A stretch of DNA of 64,000 nucleotides from CAVSUZ01 sp963834715 (GCA_963834715.1 CAWIDE010000001.1:62001-126000); one strand, 5' to 3'; shown: positions 26,345 to 35,427, numbered from the stretch's first letter. The notes: generated from the sequence alone by a model not told the origin. Program-made: numbers and translations.

Positions 26345-27388
26345 ATGAAGAAACTCGCCGCCGCGCTGCTGCTGTGCGCCAGTCCGTTCGCAACCGTTCC
26401 GGGCCGGGCCGCCGGCCAGCCGGACCTCGTGTATTTCATCTTCACCGGCTACGCGTACCCGTACTTTGCCCCGATGGCCGAGGCGGTGAAGCAGGCGGTC
26501 GCCCACTACCCCAACATGACCATCCGCATCGTCAACGCGAATAATTCCGCATCCCAGGAGATCACCGATATCAAGGAGGCTACGGCCGCCGGTGCCAAGG
26601 GCATCATCCTCAATACGATCCAGGAATCGGTCACGGGTGCGGCACGGCAGGCCATGCAGCAGGGCATCCCGATCGTCACTGTGGACCGCGATGTCGCATC
26701 GCCGTCCGCGCGGATCGCCTTCATCGGCGACAATGATGAGACGCTGGGCAAGGAGGAAACCCAGTTCGCTGTCGGTACCCTGAAGCAGAAGAACCTGCCG
26801 AAGCCATGGCATGTCGTGGTGCTACAGGGCACGCTCGGCGCCAGCGTTAGCATCGGGCGTCTGAAGGGCACGATGGATGTGCTGCAGCCGCTGGTGAACG
26901 ACCACAGCGTGGATATCGTGCTGAACCAGTCGGCCAACTTTGAGACCGCAACCGCCCAGACGATGATCGGGGCGGAGCTCGCCAAAACCACCGATGTCCA
27001 ACTGATCGTTTGTGCCAACGACGCGATGGCGCTGGGCGCCATTAATGCGCTCAAGTCGCACGGCATCACTCCGGGTGAGAAAACCTTCGTGGCGGGGGCC
27101 GATGCCCAACCCGAAAGCCTGGACGCCACCAAGGCTGGCACGCAGCTCGATACCGTGACCCATTCCCCGTTCGTAGAGGCGTACTGGGCGGTCGAGGCTA
27201 TGGACAACTATCTGGCCGAGCAAACCAAACCTCCGGCCGGCCACTTCCCGAATGGTGACGTGATCATCCCGATGACGCTCGTGACGCAGCAGAATGTGGG
27301 GCAGATCGCCGCGTGGGGGACGCCGCAGACGATCCCGCCGCTGCCGTACGGTAAGTCCCGGGCTTATCCGGTTACCGCAAGCAAGTGA
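26345..27388 (+). CDS. Sugar-type ABC transporter substrate-binding protein
   Basis: This is a periplasmic binding protein of the RbsB/LacI-like type (347 aa). It has a signal peptide (MKKLAAALLLCASPFATVPGR, cleaved near AAG), then LVYFIFTGYAYPYFAPMAEAVK and IVNANNSASQEITDIKEA. The hinge strands GIPIVTVDRDV and IVCANDAMALGAINAL are typical of the fold. The ATG at 26345 follows GGGAGGA and replaces the earlier in-frame ATG at 26312. The ATPase gene overlaps its stop. The matching permease is not adjacent; the best candidate lies at 46233-47217. Confidence 0.9.
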   Translation: MKKLAAALLLCASPFATVPGRAAGQPDLVYFIFTGYAYPYFAPMAEAVKQAVAHYPNMTIRIVNANNSASQEITDIKEATAAGAKGIILNTIQESVTGAARQAMQQGIPIVTVDRDVASPSARIAFIGDNDETLGKEETQFAVGTLKQKNLPKPWHVVVLQGTLGASVSIGRLKGTMDVLQPLVNDHSVDIVLNQSANFETATAQTMIGAELAKTTDVQLIVCANDAMALGAINALKSHGITPGEKTFVAGADAQPESLDATKAGTQLDTVTHSPFVEAYWAVEAMDNYLAEQTKPPAGHFPNGDVIIPMTLVTQQNVGQIAAWGTPQTIPPLPYGKSRAYPVTASK

Positions 27389-28116
27389 GCGAGGCCGCGC
27401 TGCCACTGCTCTCCGCCCGGTCGCTGGTGAAAACCTTCGGCCCGGTGCGGGCGGTGGATGGGGTGAGCCTGGATGTCTATCCACGTGAGGTCGTGGGAAT
27501 TATCGGTGATAACGGCGCCGGAAAGTCCACGTTCCTTTCGTTGCTGACCGGATTCCACCACCCCAATTCGGGGCAGATCCTCTACCGCGGTCGACAAGTC
27601 GCTGTGGGGTCTCCGCGTGTTGCGCGACACGCGCTGAAGATCGAGATGATCTATCAGCGCCTGGAGCTCGCTCCCGACCTGACGGTCTGGGAGAACCTGT
27701 TTCTCGGCGAGGAACGGCATCGGTTCGGCGTGTTCTCCGATCGCGGAGGAATGCGACGCCGGGCGGCGGAGGTTCTCAAGGAACTCAACCTTAAGATCTC
27801 TTCCGACGACCTGCTAGGTGAACTCTCGGGGGGCGAGCAGCAGGCGGTGGCCATCGGCCGCGCGCTGCTGTTCGACCGCCAGATCATCATAATGGATGAG
27901 CCGACCGCGGCGATCTCGGTGCAAAAGGTTCAGGATGTCCTGGACCTGATCGGCCGGCTGCGGGAGGGCGGGAAGTCCGTGCTGATGGTCAGCCACCGGC
28001 TGGAGGATCTGCTCGCCGTGAGCGATCGCATCGTCGTGTTTTACCACGGCACCATCCGCTGCATCCTGCCGAACCGGGACCTGTCGGTCGGCGATCTCGT
28101 GCACGCGATGTTCTGA
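27385..28116 (+). CDS. Sugar-type ABC transporter ATP-binding protein
   Basis: This is the ATPase of an RbsA/FrcA-like importer with a single nucleotide-binding domain (243 aa). Walker A is GDNGAGKST, the signature is LSGGEQQAVAIGRAL, Walker B is IIIMDEPTAAIS and the switch His is in MVSHRLEDL. It begins with GTG and overlaps the binding-protein gene by 4 bp. No permease follows; the next gene is on the other strand. Confidence 0.9.
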   Translation: MSEAALPLLSARSLVKTFGPVRAVDGVSLDVYPREVVGIIGDNGAGKSTFLSLLTGFHHPNSGQILYRGRQVAVGSPRVARHALKIEMIYQRLELAPDLTVWENLFLGEERHRFGVFSDRGGMRRRAAEVLKELNLKISSDDLLGELSGGEQQAVAIGRALLFDRQIIIMDEPTAAISVQKVQDVLDLIGRLREGGKSVLMVSHRLEDLLAVSDRIVVFYHGTIRCILPNRDLSVGDLVHAMF

Positions 28117-28153
28117 CCCGCAACCGCCCGCCGCATGCGGCCGGTGCCCGCCT

Positions 28154-29503
28154 TCATCCCCGCAGAGTGGCTTCCGTAAGCCGAGAGGATGCCTCCTGGA
28201 GTTGCCCGCGAAGCTCCAGAGCCTTAGCCTCAGCCGGCCGGATCACATGCTCACCGAGATCGGCGATTAATTGCTCCTGGTTGTCGTAACGGTGCGCTCT
28301 TAGGACCCACGGATACTTACGAAAGAAATCAAACATACCAGGCTCTTGCTGCGAAGTGAGGATGAGAGGCTGCACCACGATTGAAGGTAAATCTGGCACG
28401 AAACCCCGCAGCTCCCGCAGGACGCTGGTAGCGTCCGAAACGTCAGCTATGACGAACCGCGCAATGCGCGCGAGCAGCGTGATCGTCTCATCCGTGGTTC
28501 GCGTAGGCGGCTTCTCGAAATAGAACACCACGGGCAGGTAATTGCGGTTCCTCAGCTCTTCACGGAGGGTATAGAGAACCAGCGTCCGCTCTGGCATGAA
28601 GCGGCCGAGGATCAACACCACCTTCGAGGTGATGGTATCGATAACCTCGCGTATCTTGTCGCTGTGCAGCAGCAGGTACATGAACTGCGCGACCTCGATG
28701 TTGTCGACAGTGATCTCTGGTTCCTGGGGAGGGGTAATGACCAGATCCGTTTGTTTGGCTCCGTCCAGGATCAACTTCCACGCGGACATTCCGTAGATGC
28801 CGCAGCCGGTGAGATTGGCGTCCGTAAGATCCGTACCGACCACACTGGCTACGTACAGCGTTGCCCCGCTGAGATCCGCCTCCCTCAGGTCCACCTCCCT
28901 GAGGTCCGCCTGAACGAGCGTGGCCCCGCTGAGATTCGCCTGCTTGAGCTTCGCCTTAGACAGCTTCGCCGCGCTGAGGTCCGCCTGGACGAGCCTCGCC
29001 CTGAGGAGCTTCGTCCAGCGGAGGTCCGCATGCATAAGCGTCGCTCCGCCGAGATCCGCCTCGCTCAGCTCCGCCTCCCTGAGGTCCGCCATGGTGAGCG
29101 TCGCGCTGCTGAGGTCCGCCTCCCTAAGGTCCGCCTTGACGAGCTTCGCCCCGCTGAGGTCCGCTTGGATCAGCGTCGCCCCACTGAGATCCGTTTGGTT
29201 GAGCGTCGCCCCCTTGAGGTGCGCCTGGGTGAGCGTCGCCCCGCTGAGGTCCGCCCTGCTGAGGTCCGCGTTGAAGAGCTTCGCCCGGCTGAGATCCCCC
29301 CCGCTAAGATCTGCGTACATGAGCTTCGCATCGGTGAGGTCCGCCTGGCGGAGGTCCGCCGAGCTAAGGTCCGCCCCGGTGAGATCCGCCTGGGTGAGCT
29401 TCGCCTCCCTGAGGTCCGGCTTGACGCTGGCTTCTTCGCACCGCCACGCATTCCAGCAGGCGACCCCTTGCTCGAGCACTGCGAGGTGGGCTGGCTTAGA
29501 CAT
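28154..29503 (-). CDS. Pentapeptide-repeat protein with uncharacterised C-terminal domain
   Basis: This protein has 449 aa from the ATG at 29503 (MSKPAHLAVLEQGVACWNAWR). Residues of about 30-240 are tandem A(D/N)LxxA-type pentapeptides, roughly forty copies, which would form a right-handed quadrilateral beta-helix. After a linker, residues of about 270-430 form a globular domain. It opens KVVLILGRFMPERTLVLYTL and continues LPVVFYFEKPPTRTTDETI, ARFVIADVSDA and PSIVVQPLIL. The alternating hydrophobic strand and acidic-end pattern suggests a Rossmann- or TIR-like fold, which is my inference. The domain recurs at the C-terminus of other repeat proteins, but I know of no assigned activity. It stands alone between two transport operons. 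Confidence 0.85.
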   Translation of the reverse strand: MSKPAHLAVLEQGVACWNAWRCEEASVKPDLREAKLTQADLTGADLSSADLRQADLTDAKLMYADLSGGDLSRAKLFNADLSRADLSGATLTQAHLKGATLNQTDLSGATLIQADLSGAKLVKADLREADLSSATLTMADLREAELSEADLGGATLMHADLRWTKLLRARLVQADLSAAKLSKAKLKQANLSGATLVQADLREVDLREADLSGATLYVASVVGTDLTDANLTGCGIYGMSAWKLILDGAKQTDLVITPPQEPEITVDNIEVAQFMYLLLHSDKIREVIDTITSKVVLILGRFMPERTLVLYTLREELRNRNYLPVVFYFEKPPTRTTDETITLLARIARFVIADVSDATSVLRELRGFVPDLPSIVVQPLILTSQQEPGMFDFFRKYPWVLRAHRYDNQEQLIADLGEHVIRPAEAKALELRGQLQEASSRLTEATLRG

Positions 29504-29690
29504 TTGTTGCGAGCTTACGTAATTGCAGGGACCCGCACCAGCAGCTTCTGCCCTGAGCACTCGGTCAACGCGCTGCGGGAAGGCAGCAAGTCAACTGGCA
29601 GTTTCTTGACAGCGGCAGAGCCGGGTCGCCACGATGCGGCGCCGTCCGGTAAAAAGAGACGAAACGGGGTAACGCCCCTGGGAGGCATGA

Positions 29691-30890
29691 ATGGTCCGCC
29701 GCTACTGGCTGGCGCTCGCCTTGCTGGCGGGTGTCTTCACCCCGCTTGTTGTCCGCGCCAAAGAGCCGATCAAGATCGGCTTTCCCATCCCGCTCTCGGG
29801 ACCCACCGCAATCTACGGCCAGCCGATCCTGGCGGGAGCAAGGATGGCGGCGGCGGAGATCAACGGGGCAGGGGGCGTGCTGGGCCGCCAACTCGACATC
29901 CTGCCGCGCGACAGCAAGGCCAACCCGGATGAAGCGGTGCGCGTCGCGCGCGAGCTGATCCTGAAGGACAATGTGGATTTCCTGATCGGCACCCTGACCT
30001 CGGCCGAGGCGCCGGCGGTGTCCACTATCGCCAAGGAGAACCACGTCGTTTTCATCGCCCCGGCGGCCAAGCTGACCGACCTGACATCACCCCCGAGCCT
30101 GCATCCCTATATCTTCCGCGTGTCCTCCACCACGCTGGCGGAGGGACGGACGGCGGCGGCCATCGTGTCGAAGTGGCAAAATGTGAAACGGATCGCGACA
30201 ATTGCGCCGAATTACGCCTATGGGCGTCAGGCCGTCGCCGATTTTATCGAGTACCTAAAGAAGCTTCGGCCCGATATTCAGATTATAGACCAGCAGTGGC
30301 CGCGCCTGGGCGAGCCGAATCTGACGCCGTTCATTACCGCTCAGATGAGCGCCCACCCCGATGCCGTGTTCTGTGATGAATTCGGAGGTGATTTCGTCAC
30401 GCTCGTGAAGCAGGCGACTCCGCTGGGCTACTTCAAGGCGATTAATAACCGGCTGATTGATGGCGGAGAAGTCGGTTCGATCGACATCGCCAAGGCGCTT
30501 GGCGATGGTTATCCGTACGGCATCTGGGCCAGTGCCTATGACCCGGTGATCTGGAACGTGGGCGAGCCCCCCGAGCACAAGGCCTTCGAGCAGCATCTGC
30601 TTGCGTTCATGCATTCGCAGTACGGTTCGGGCTGGGCGATTCAGGGGTACATCGCCGTCGAGGCCCTTGCCGCGGGGCTTAAGAAGGCCGGTACCGCGAG
30701 TGATCCCGCGGTGGCGAAGGCTCTGCTGGGTCTGACGGTTCAAACACCGATCGGGACACGCACCTTCAGTCCGGCTAACCACGACTTCAACACCGGTGAG
30801 GTGTGGGGCGAGATGGTGAAGGACGCCAACTATCCGTTCGCGATCATGAGTCACCCGACGTACGAAAATCCGGCGCAGTTCATCAACTGA
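29691..30890 (+). CDS. Branched-chain amino acid ABC transporter substrate-binding protein
   Basis: This is a periplasmic binding protein of the LivJ/K type (399 aa). It has a signal peptide (MVRRYWLALALLAGVFTPLVVRA), then PIKIGFPIPLSGPTAIYGQPI and the AAAEINGAGGVLGRQLDI motif shared by the family. GGGAGG lies 5-10 bases before the ATG at 29691. It heads a five-gene run (binding protein, two permeases, two ATPases). The substrate may be an amino acid or an aromatic or amide compound, since this family is broad. Confidence 0.9.
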   Translation: MVRRYWLALALLAGVFTPLVVRAKEPIKIGFPIPLSGPTAIYGQPILAGARMAAAEINGAGGVLGRQLDILPRDSKANPDEAVRVARELILKDNVDFLIGTLTSAEAPAVSTIAKENHVVFIAPAAKLTDLTSPPSLHPYIFRVSSTTLAEGRTAAAIVSKWQNVKRIATIAPNYAYGRQAVADFIEYLKKLRPDIQIIDQQWPRLGEPNLTPFITAQMSAHPDAVFCDEFGGDFVTLVKQATPLGYFKAINNRLIDGGEVGSIDIAKALGDGYPYGIWASAYDPVIWNVGEPPEHKAFEQHLLAFMHSQYGSGWAIQGYIAVEALAAGLKKAGTASDPAVAKALLGLTVQTPIGTRTFSPANHDFNTGEVWGEMVKDANYPFAIMSHPTYENPAQFIN

Positions 30891-30894
30891 TCCG

Positions 30895-31776
30895 GTGGCG
30901 CTCTCCTTCCTGTTGGGTCAGATATTCAGTGGCCTGACGACGGCGATGTTCCTGTTTCTCATCGCGTCGGGACTGTCGCTGGTTTTCGGTGTGATGCGCG
31001 TGCTGAATTTCGCGCATGGCTCGTTTTACATGATCGGTGCGTATCTTGCCTGGCAAGGCGTCCATTGGCTGACGCCACTCGCCGGCAGCTTCTGGCTCGC
31101 GGCGCTGATGTCCGCTGTCGGGGTTGCGGTGCTTGGCGCCGTTGTGGAACGGCTGCTGCTGCACCGCCTATATGGCCGGGAGGAACTGTACCAGTTGCTG
31201 CTGACCTATGCCCTGGTCCTGATCCTTGCGGACAGTGCGAAATTCATCTGGGGGACCGATCAGCTCTCGGTCGCCACGCCGAAGCTGCTCGCTGGTTCCC
31301 TGCGGATCTCAGGCGCCAACCTGCCCTTGTATAACCTGTTTATTATCGTGCTGGGACCGCTGATCGCGGTTTCGGGCTGGCTCGTTTTGCATCGCACCGG
31401 ACCTGGGCGGATGGTACGGGCCGCGGCACTGGACCGCGATATGCTGCAGGCGCTGGGTGCTGATGTTGGCGCGCTCTACACGATGATGTTCGTGGCCAGC
31501 GCGTTCCTTGCTGGCCTTGCCGGAGCACTGGTCAGCCCTATCCAAAGCGTGGTTCCCGGGATGGATGTGGAAATCATCGTCCAGGCCTTCATAGTAGTGG
31601 TGATCGGCGGCCTGGGCTCGTTCTGGGGGACCTTCTGGGGGTCACTGATCTACGGCGAGGTCCTGGCGTTCGGCATCCTGATCTTCCCTGGGTTTTCGCT
31701 GTTCTCTGTGTTCGCCCTAATGGTGGTGATTCTGATCGTCCGCCCCTGGGGTCTGTTGGGGCACCCGATACGATGA
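30895..31776 (+). CDS. Branched-chain amino acid ABC transporter permease (LivH type)
   Basis: This is an inner-membrane permease (293 aa) with about eight helices. Family marks are IASGLSLVFGVMRVLNFAHGSFYMIGAY near the N-terminus, AAALDRDMLQALG in the cytoplasmic loop, and FIVVVIGGLGSFWGTFWGSL near the end. It starts with GTG 4 bp after the binding-protein gene and overlaps the next permease by 4 bp. Confidence 0.92.
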   Translation: MALSFLLGQIFSGLTTAMFLFLIASGLSLVFGVMRVLNFAHGSFYMIGAYLAWQGVHWLTPLAGSFWLAALMSAVGVAVLGAVVERLLLHRLYGREELYQLLLTYALVLILADSAKFIWGTDQLSVATPKLLAGSLRISGANLPLYNLFIIVLGPLIAVSGWLVLHRTGPGRMVRAAALDRDMLQALGADVGALYTMMFVASAFLAGLAGALVSPIQSVVPGMDVEIIVQAFIVVVIGGLGSFWGTFWGSLIYGEVLAFGILIFPGFSLFSVFALMVVILIVRPWGLLGHPIR

Positions 31777-32745
31777 CCCCGCGGCACGTTCCATGGACCT
31801 TGATCGCGTTTCTGGCCGCACTGGTGGTGCCCTGGGTGGGATCGCGCTACGACACGTTCCTCGGCACCCAGATTGCGATCGATGCGCTGTTCGCGGTCAG
31901 CCTCAATCTGCTGCTGGGCACCACCGGGCTCGTTTCCTTCGGGCACGCTGCGTATTTCGGGATCGGCGCTTACGTCTGCGGCATCCTGATGAAGACGTAT
32001 GGCGTGCCATTTCTGCCGGCCTTCTTGGCCGCCGGGTTGGGTGCGGCTCTGTTCGCGCTGGTCGCGGGGTTTTTCTGCGTCCGGTTGACGAAAATCTACT
32101 TCGCTATGCTGACGCTGGCATTTTCTCAGATAGTTTGGGCGGTGGCGTTTACCTGGAATTCGGTGACCGGAGGCGATGAAGGCTTTTCCGACGTTCCTTA
32201 TCCGAATCTCGACTGGCTGGGGTCGCTCCCCGGTTTTGGGGATTTCCGCGCACCCGACCTGTTCTATTTCGTCACTATCGTGCTGGTGGCGCTGAGCCTC
32301 GCCGCCCTGCAGCGGATCATCCATTCGCCGTTCGGGCGCATGCTGACCACCATCCGCGATAATCCGGAACGCGCGGCCTTTATCGGGCTGAATGTGCGCG
32401 CGTATCGGCTGGCGGCCTTCGTGATCGCGGGGTTTTTTGCCGGTCTCGCCGGCGCGCTGTATGGCATCTTTAATCGTGGGGTATTCGCCGACTTCGTGTT
32501 CTGGCCGAAATCCGCTGAGGTGATGATCATGACCATCCTCGGCGGCATCGACCATTTCTGGGGACCGCCTGTCGGGGCGTTTGCACTGGTGTGGCTCAAT
32601 CAGGCGATTACGTCCTACACGCAGGTACTGGCCGTTTATGCTTGGTGTCATTCTGCTGTTTCTGCTATTCGCCCTCCCCGGCGGCATTCTGGGTGGCCTG
32701 CTCAATCTGAAGATTATCCGCCGCCGGCATCCTGCGAGAGTGTAG
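31773..32745 (+). CDS. Branched-chain amino acid ABC transporter permease (LivM type), apparent +1 frameshift
   Basis: This is the second membrane subunit of the importer. Normal LivM sequence runs from MTPRHVPWTLIAF through NLLLGTTGLVSFGHAAYFGIGAY to LNQAITSYTQ. The frame then changes to an unrelated 60-residue tail that runs into livG. Removing one G of GG at 32625-32626 restores YWPFMLGVILLFLLFALPGG and ILGGLLNLKIIRRRHPARV. It then stops at 32745, one base before livG starts, giving 323 residues, a normal length. The exact fit to the operon spacing makes a sequencing insertion likely. Confidence 0.87.
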
Positions 32746-32746
32746 G

Positions 32747-33484
32747 GTGCTTGAGATCCGCGGTATCAGCAAATCCTTCGGCGGCTTCCGCGCCGTCAAT
32801 AACGTCAGCCTGGCGGTCGAGACACGCCAGATCGCTGCACTGATCGGGCCCAACGGGGCGGGCAAATCGACCTTCTTCAACGTGATCAGCGGCCATATTC
32901 GCCCCGACAGCGGCCAGATTCTGCTGGATGGACGCGACATCACAGGAGCATCGCCGCATCGGATTACCAGCCTTGGTATGGGCCGTTCCTTCCAGCACGC
33001 CAACATCTTTTCCCGGCTGACCGTGGCCGAGAACATCCAGGCCGCCTTGCTCGCGCATCGCGGCCGTGGCCGCGACTTTTGGTCCAATGCTGACGATTTC
33101 TATCGTGATGAAACCATGGCGCTGCTGACCTCGGTCGGCCTGCGAGAACAGGCGGACATGCTGGCGGGATCGCTGGCCTACGGCAACCAGAAGCAGCTCG
33201 AGCTGGGGATTGCGCTGGCCAGCGAACCGGTCGTGCTGCTGCTGGACGAGCCCACCGCCGGCATGTCGCCATCCGAAACCGATGACACCATGCGCCTGCT
33301 CTTGCGTGTTGCGCACGAGCGCGGCCTGACCCTGCTGTTCACCGAACATGACATGCAGGTGGTGTTCGGAATCGCGGAAAAGATCGCCGTGCTGCATCAG
33401 GGACGGTTGCTGGCGGAGGGAACGCCTGACGAAGTGCGCGGCAATCCCGATGTGCGCCGCATTTATCTCGGGGAGCACACGTGA
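32747..33484 (+). CDS. Branched-chain amino acid ABC transporter ATP-binding protein (LivG type)
   Basis: This is the first ATPase of the importer (245 aa), starting with GTG. Walker A is GPNGAGKST. The signature region is the weak form LAYGNQKQLELGIAL typical of LivG, Walker B is VVLLLDEPTAGMSPSE, and the switch His is in LFTEHDMQVV. It overlaps livF by 4 bp. Confidence 0.93.
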   Translation: MLEIRGISKSFGGFRAVNNVSLAVETRQIAALIGPNGAGKSTFFNVISGHIRPDSGQILLDGRDITGASPHRITSLGMGRSFQHANIFSRLTVAENIQAALLAHRGRGRDFWSNADDFYRDETMALLTSVGLREQADMLAGSLAYGNQKQLELGIALASEPVVLLLDEPTAGMSPSETDDTMRLLLRVAHERGLTLLFTEHDMQVVFGIAEKIAVLHQGRLLAEGTPDEVRGNPDVRRIYLGEHT

Positions 33485-34188
33485 CGCCGCTGCTATCGGT
33501 CGAGGATATTCGCACGGCTTACGGTCTAAGCCGCGTGTTATTCGGTATTTCGCTGGAGATCGCCGCGGGCGAATGTGTCTGCCTGCTCGGGCGCAATGGC
33601 GTCGGCAAGACCACCACGATGCGATCGATCATGGGACTGACGCCGCCGGAGCAGGGGCGAGTGGTTTGGAAGGCGCGGGATATTACGGGGTGGCCGCCGA
33701 ATCGCATTGCCCGCGCGGGCCTCGGCTTCGTGCCGGAGGACCGGCGGATTTTTAGCGAACTTAGCGTGCGCGAGAACCTGGAAGTTGGCGCGCGGGCGGC
33801 GGGCCGGCCGGGGCGGTGGACGATAGAGGCGGTTTGCGAGCTGTTCCCGGTTCTGCGGGAGCTGCGTGACCGCCGTGGGGGTTATCTATCCGGCGGCGAG
33901 CAGCAGATGCTGACTGTCGCGCGGACGCTGCTCGGCAATCCGGAGCTGCTGCTGCTGGACGAGCCGTCGGAGGGCTTGGCTCCGCTGATTGTCGAGACGC
34001 TGCGGGCGAAGATTGCGGAACTGAAGGCAGATGGGCTGACGATACTGTTGGCGGAGCAAGGGGTGGGTTTTTCGCTGTCGCTGGCGGATCGGGTGTATGT
34101 GCTAGAGAAGGGGAGGGTGATCTTTAGCGGTTCCGCTGTCGAGCTTCGATCAGACGAGGATCGTCTGCATCGGTTGTTGGCTTTGTGA
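33481..34188 (+). CDS. Branched-chain amino acid ABC transporter ATP-binding protein (LivF type)
   Basis: This is the second ATPase (235 aa). Walker A is GRNGVGKTT, the signature is LSGGEQQMLTVARTLL, Walker B is LLLLDEPSEGLAP, and the switch position is the LivF-typical Gln in LAEQGV. It is the last gene of the operon. The disrupted cyclase gene on the other strand ends 57 bp later. Confidence 0.93.
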   Translation: MTPLLSVEDIRTAYGLSRVLFGISLEIAAGECVCLLGRNGVGKTTTMRSIMGLTPPEQGRVVWKARDITGWPPNRIARAGLGFVPEDRRIFSELSVRENLEVGARAAGRPGRWTIEAVCELFPVLRELRDRRGGYLSGGEQQMLTVARTLLGNPELLLLDEPSEGLAPLIVETLRAKIAELKADGLTILLAEQGVGFSLSLADRVYVLEKGRVIFSGSAVELRSDEDRLHRLLAL

Positions 34189-34245
34189 TGAGCGAGCAAT
34201 GGTCATTCGCGCGTCCCTGTCGCTCGTATCTCGAGACGGCAGATA

Positions 34246-34476
34246 CTAACCACATAGCTCATCGAGCAGCGCCGTGGCCTCTTTCAGGTCTGGCGTGTCG
34301 AAGCCCTCGGTGAACCAGCCATAGATTGGGGCCAACAGTTCGCGGGCTTCGTCGCGCTTGCCCTCGGCCCGCCAGAGCCCGGCCAGGCTGGTGGCGGCGC
34401 GCAGCTCCAGTGACCGAGCCTTTTGGTGCCGCGCGATGGCCAGAGCCTCGAGGTAGCACGCCTCCACGCCTTCCCC
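34246..34476 (-). pseudogene. 3' end of the cyclase/AAA/TPR gene, cut off by the IS66 insertion
   Basis: This fragment encodes the last 75 or so residues of the large regulator whose main part lies at 40476-43599. It reads GVEACYLEALAIARHQKARS then AATSLAGLWRAEGKRDEARE and LLAPIYGWFTEGFDTPDLKE. That TPR-like ending is typical of adenylate-cyclase/AAA proteins. The codon phase fits exactly if one copy of the 8-bp duplication is used for the join. As it stands it has no start of its own. Confidence 0.85.
34469..34476. repeat. Target-site duplication, left copy (CCTTCCCC)
   Basis: CCTTCCCC directly precedes the GTAAGC end of the IS66 structure. The identical octamer follows its other end at 40476-40483. 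Eight bases is the usual IS66 duplication length. Confidence 0.92.
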
Positions 34477-34774
34477 GTAAGCAATTCGGCGGCACCACAT
34501 GGGCGGCGCGCGGCATTCGTGTGATCGAAGGGCCGCATGGATGAGACGCTAAACGGATCCGGCCCTGATGAGAGCGCTCATACGACAGATCGTAAGAGCG
34601 CACACAACGTCCGAGTGGAGGTTATCACGCGGGGCGAGCGCCGGCGGAGTTGGACGCTGGAGCAAAAGCGCGAGATTGTGGCTGAGAGCCTCGGGCCCGA
34701 ACTGACCCCGAGCGAGGTGGCGCGCAAATACGCGATCGGTACGGGGCAGCTTTATACCTGGCGTCGAGAACTGT
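34477..34774 (+). repeat. 298-bp inverted repeat, left copy
   Basis: This is the first 298 bases of the first IS66 element, including the terminal repeat and the 5' part of tnpA. The same sequence, inverted, lies at 40178-40475. By eye I find only two differences, both within the first 12 bases (GTAAGCAATTCGG here, GTAAGCGATTTGG in the other). Confidence 0.88.
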
Positions 34775-35017
34775 TGCCGGCTCCGACGGAGCGGATGAGG
34801 CGGCCGACACGGTTTGCGCAAGTGGAGCTGGCGCCGACGCGGCTGGCCGGCCAGCTACCGGCTGAGCCGCCCGCCCCGCCAGTAACGATCCCGCAATCGC
34901 CCCGGCCGCTGGGAATAATCGAGATCGTGCTGCCGGGCGGCATATTGGTGCGCGTTGATGGGCAGGTAGATGATCGGGCATTGCGGCGAAGTCCTGGGCA
35001 TGCTGCAAGGCCGATGA
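34537..35017 (+). pseudogene. tnpA: IS66 accessory protein TnpA, first element, frameshifted at its end
   Basis: This small helix-turn-helix protein of IS66 elements shows SWTLEQKREIVAESLGPELT, then PSEVARKYAIGTGQLYTWRR, and a tail with VRVDGQVDDRALRR. An extra A at 34989-34990 (CGAAGTCC) breaks the last codons and fuses the frame to tnpB. Without it the protein would end VLGMLQGR at 35017 (159 aa), overlapping the tnpB start by ATGA. Confidence 0.85.
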
Positions 35018-35364
35018 TCACACTCGCACCCGGCCTGCGCGTGTATCTCGCCTGCGGCGTGACCGATATGCGCAAGGGTATGGTGGGGCTGGCAATGCTG
35101 GTGCAGCAGTCGCTGCGCGACAACCCGTTCGATGGCGCTGTGTATGCCTTCCGCGGGCGTCGCGCAGGACTGATCAAGCTGATATGGCATGATGGCGCCG
35201 GCCTGTGCATGCTGACCAAGCGGCTGGAGCATGGGCAGTTTGTTTGGCCGTCATCCGAGACGACTGGCCGGATCATGCTCTCGAGCGCGCAATTGGCGGC
35301 GCTGCTGGATGGCTGTGAATGGCGCGCAGCGCAGCCGCGACGAGCACCGGAACTGGCGGGATAA
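35014..35364 (+). CDS. tnpB: IS66 family protein TnpB (IS66 Orf2), first element
   Basis: This is a 116-residue protein with the family signature VYLACGVTDMRKGM, then FRGRRAGLIKLIWHDGAGLC and KRLEHGQFVWP. It is required for IS66 transposition, though its molecular role is not well defined. In the sequence as given, it is the in-frame C-terminal half of a fused tnpA-tnpB frame that opens at 34537. Confidence 0.88.
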   Translation: MITLAPGLRVYLACGVTDMRKGMVGLAMLVQQSLRDNPFDGAVYAFRGRRAGLIKLIWHDGAGLCMLTKRLEHGQFVWPSSETTGRIMLSSAQLAALLDGCEWRAAQPRRAPELAG

Positions 35365-35427
35365 AAACCCGCGTCGCCGATAAAAATCGGCTGGCACCGA
35401 TTCGGCGGCGTCGTTCAGAATCGCAGC

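Noticed and set aside
25130..26812. 560-residue version of DNA polymerase IV
   Set aside because: The extra N-terminal part is antisense to the sugar-binding protein gene and has no family similarity. The start at 26230 is typical.
28860..29440. CRISPR or minisatellite array
   Set aside because: The periodicity is that of pentapeptide codons in an open reading frame, without spacer-repeat structure.
28664..29932. Long plus-strand open frame (422 codons) opposite the pentapeptide gene
   Set aside because: It is the antisense shadow of a 15-base coding repeat and runs on into the liv binding-protein gene. It has no domain and no ribosome site.
31650..32705. 351-residue minus-strand frame opposite livM
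   Set aside because: It is a charged, low-hydrophobicity antisense translation of a membrane protein gene with no family features.
34537..35364. A natural TnpA-TnpB fusion protein
   Set aside because: Removing one doubled A gives separate proteins with the usual ATGA overlap seen in IS66 elements, so the fusion is better explained as an indel.
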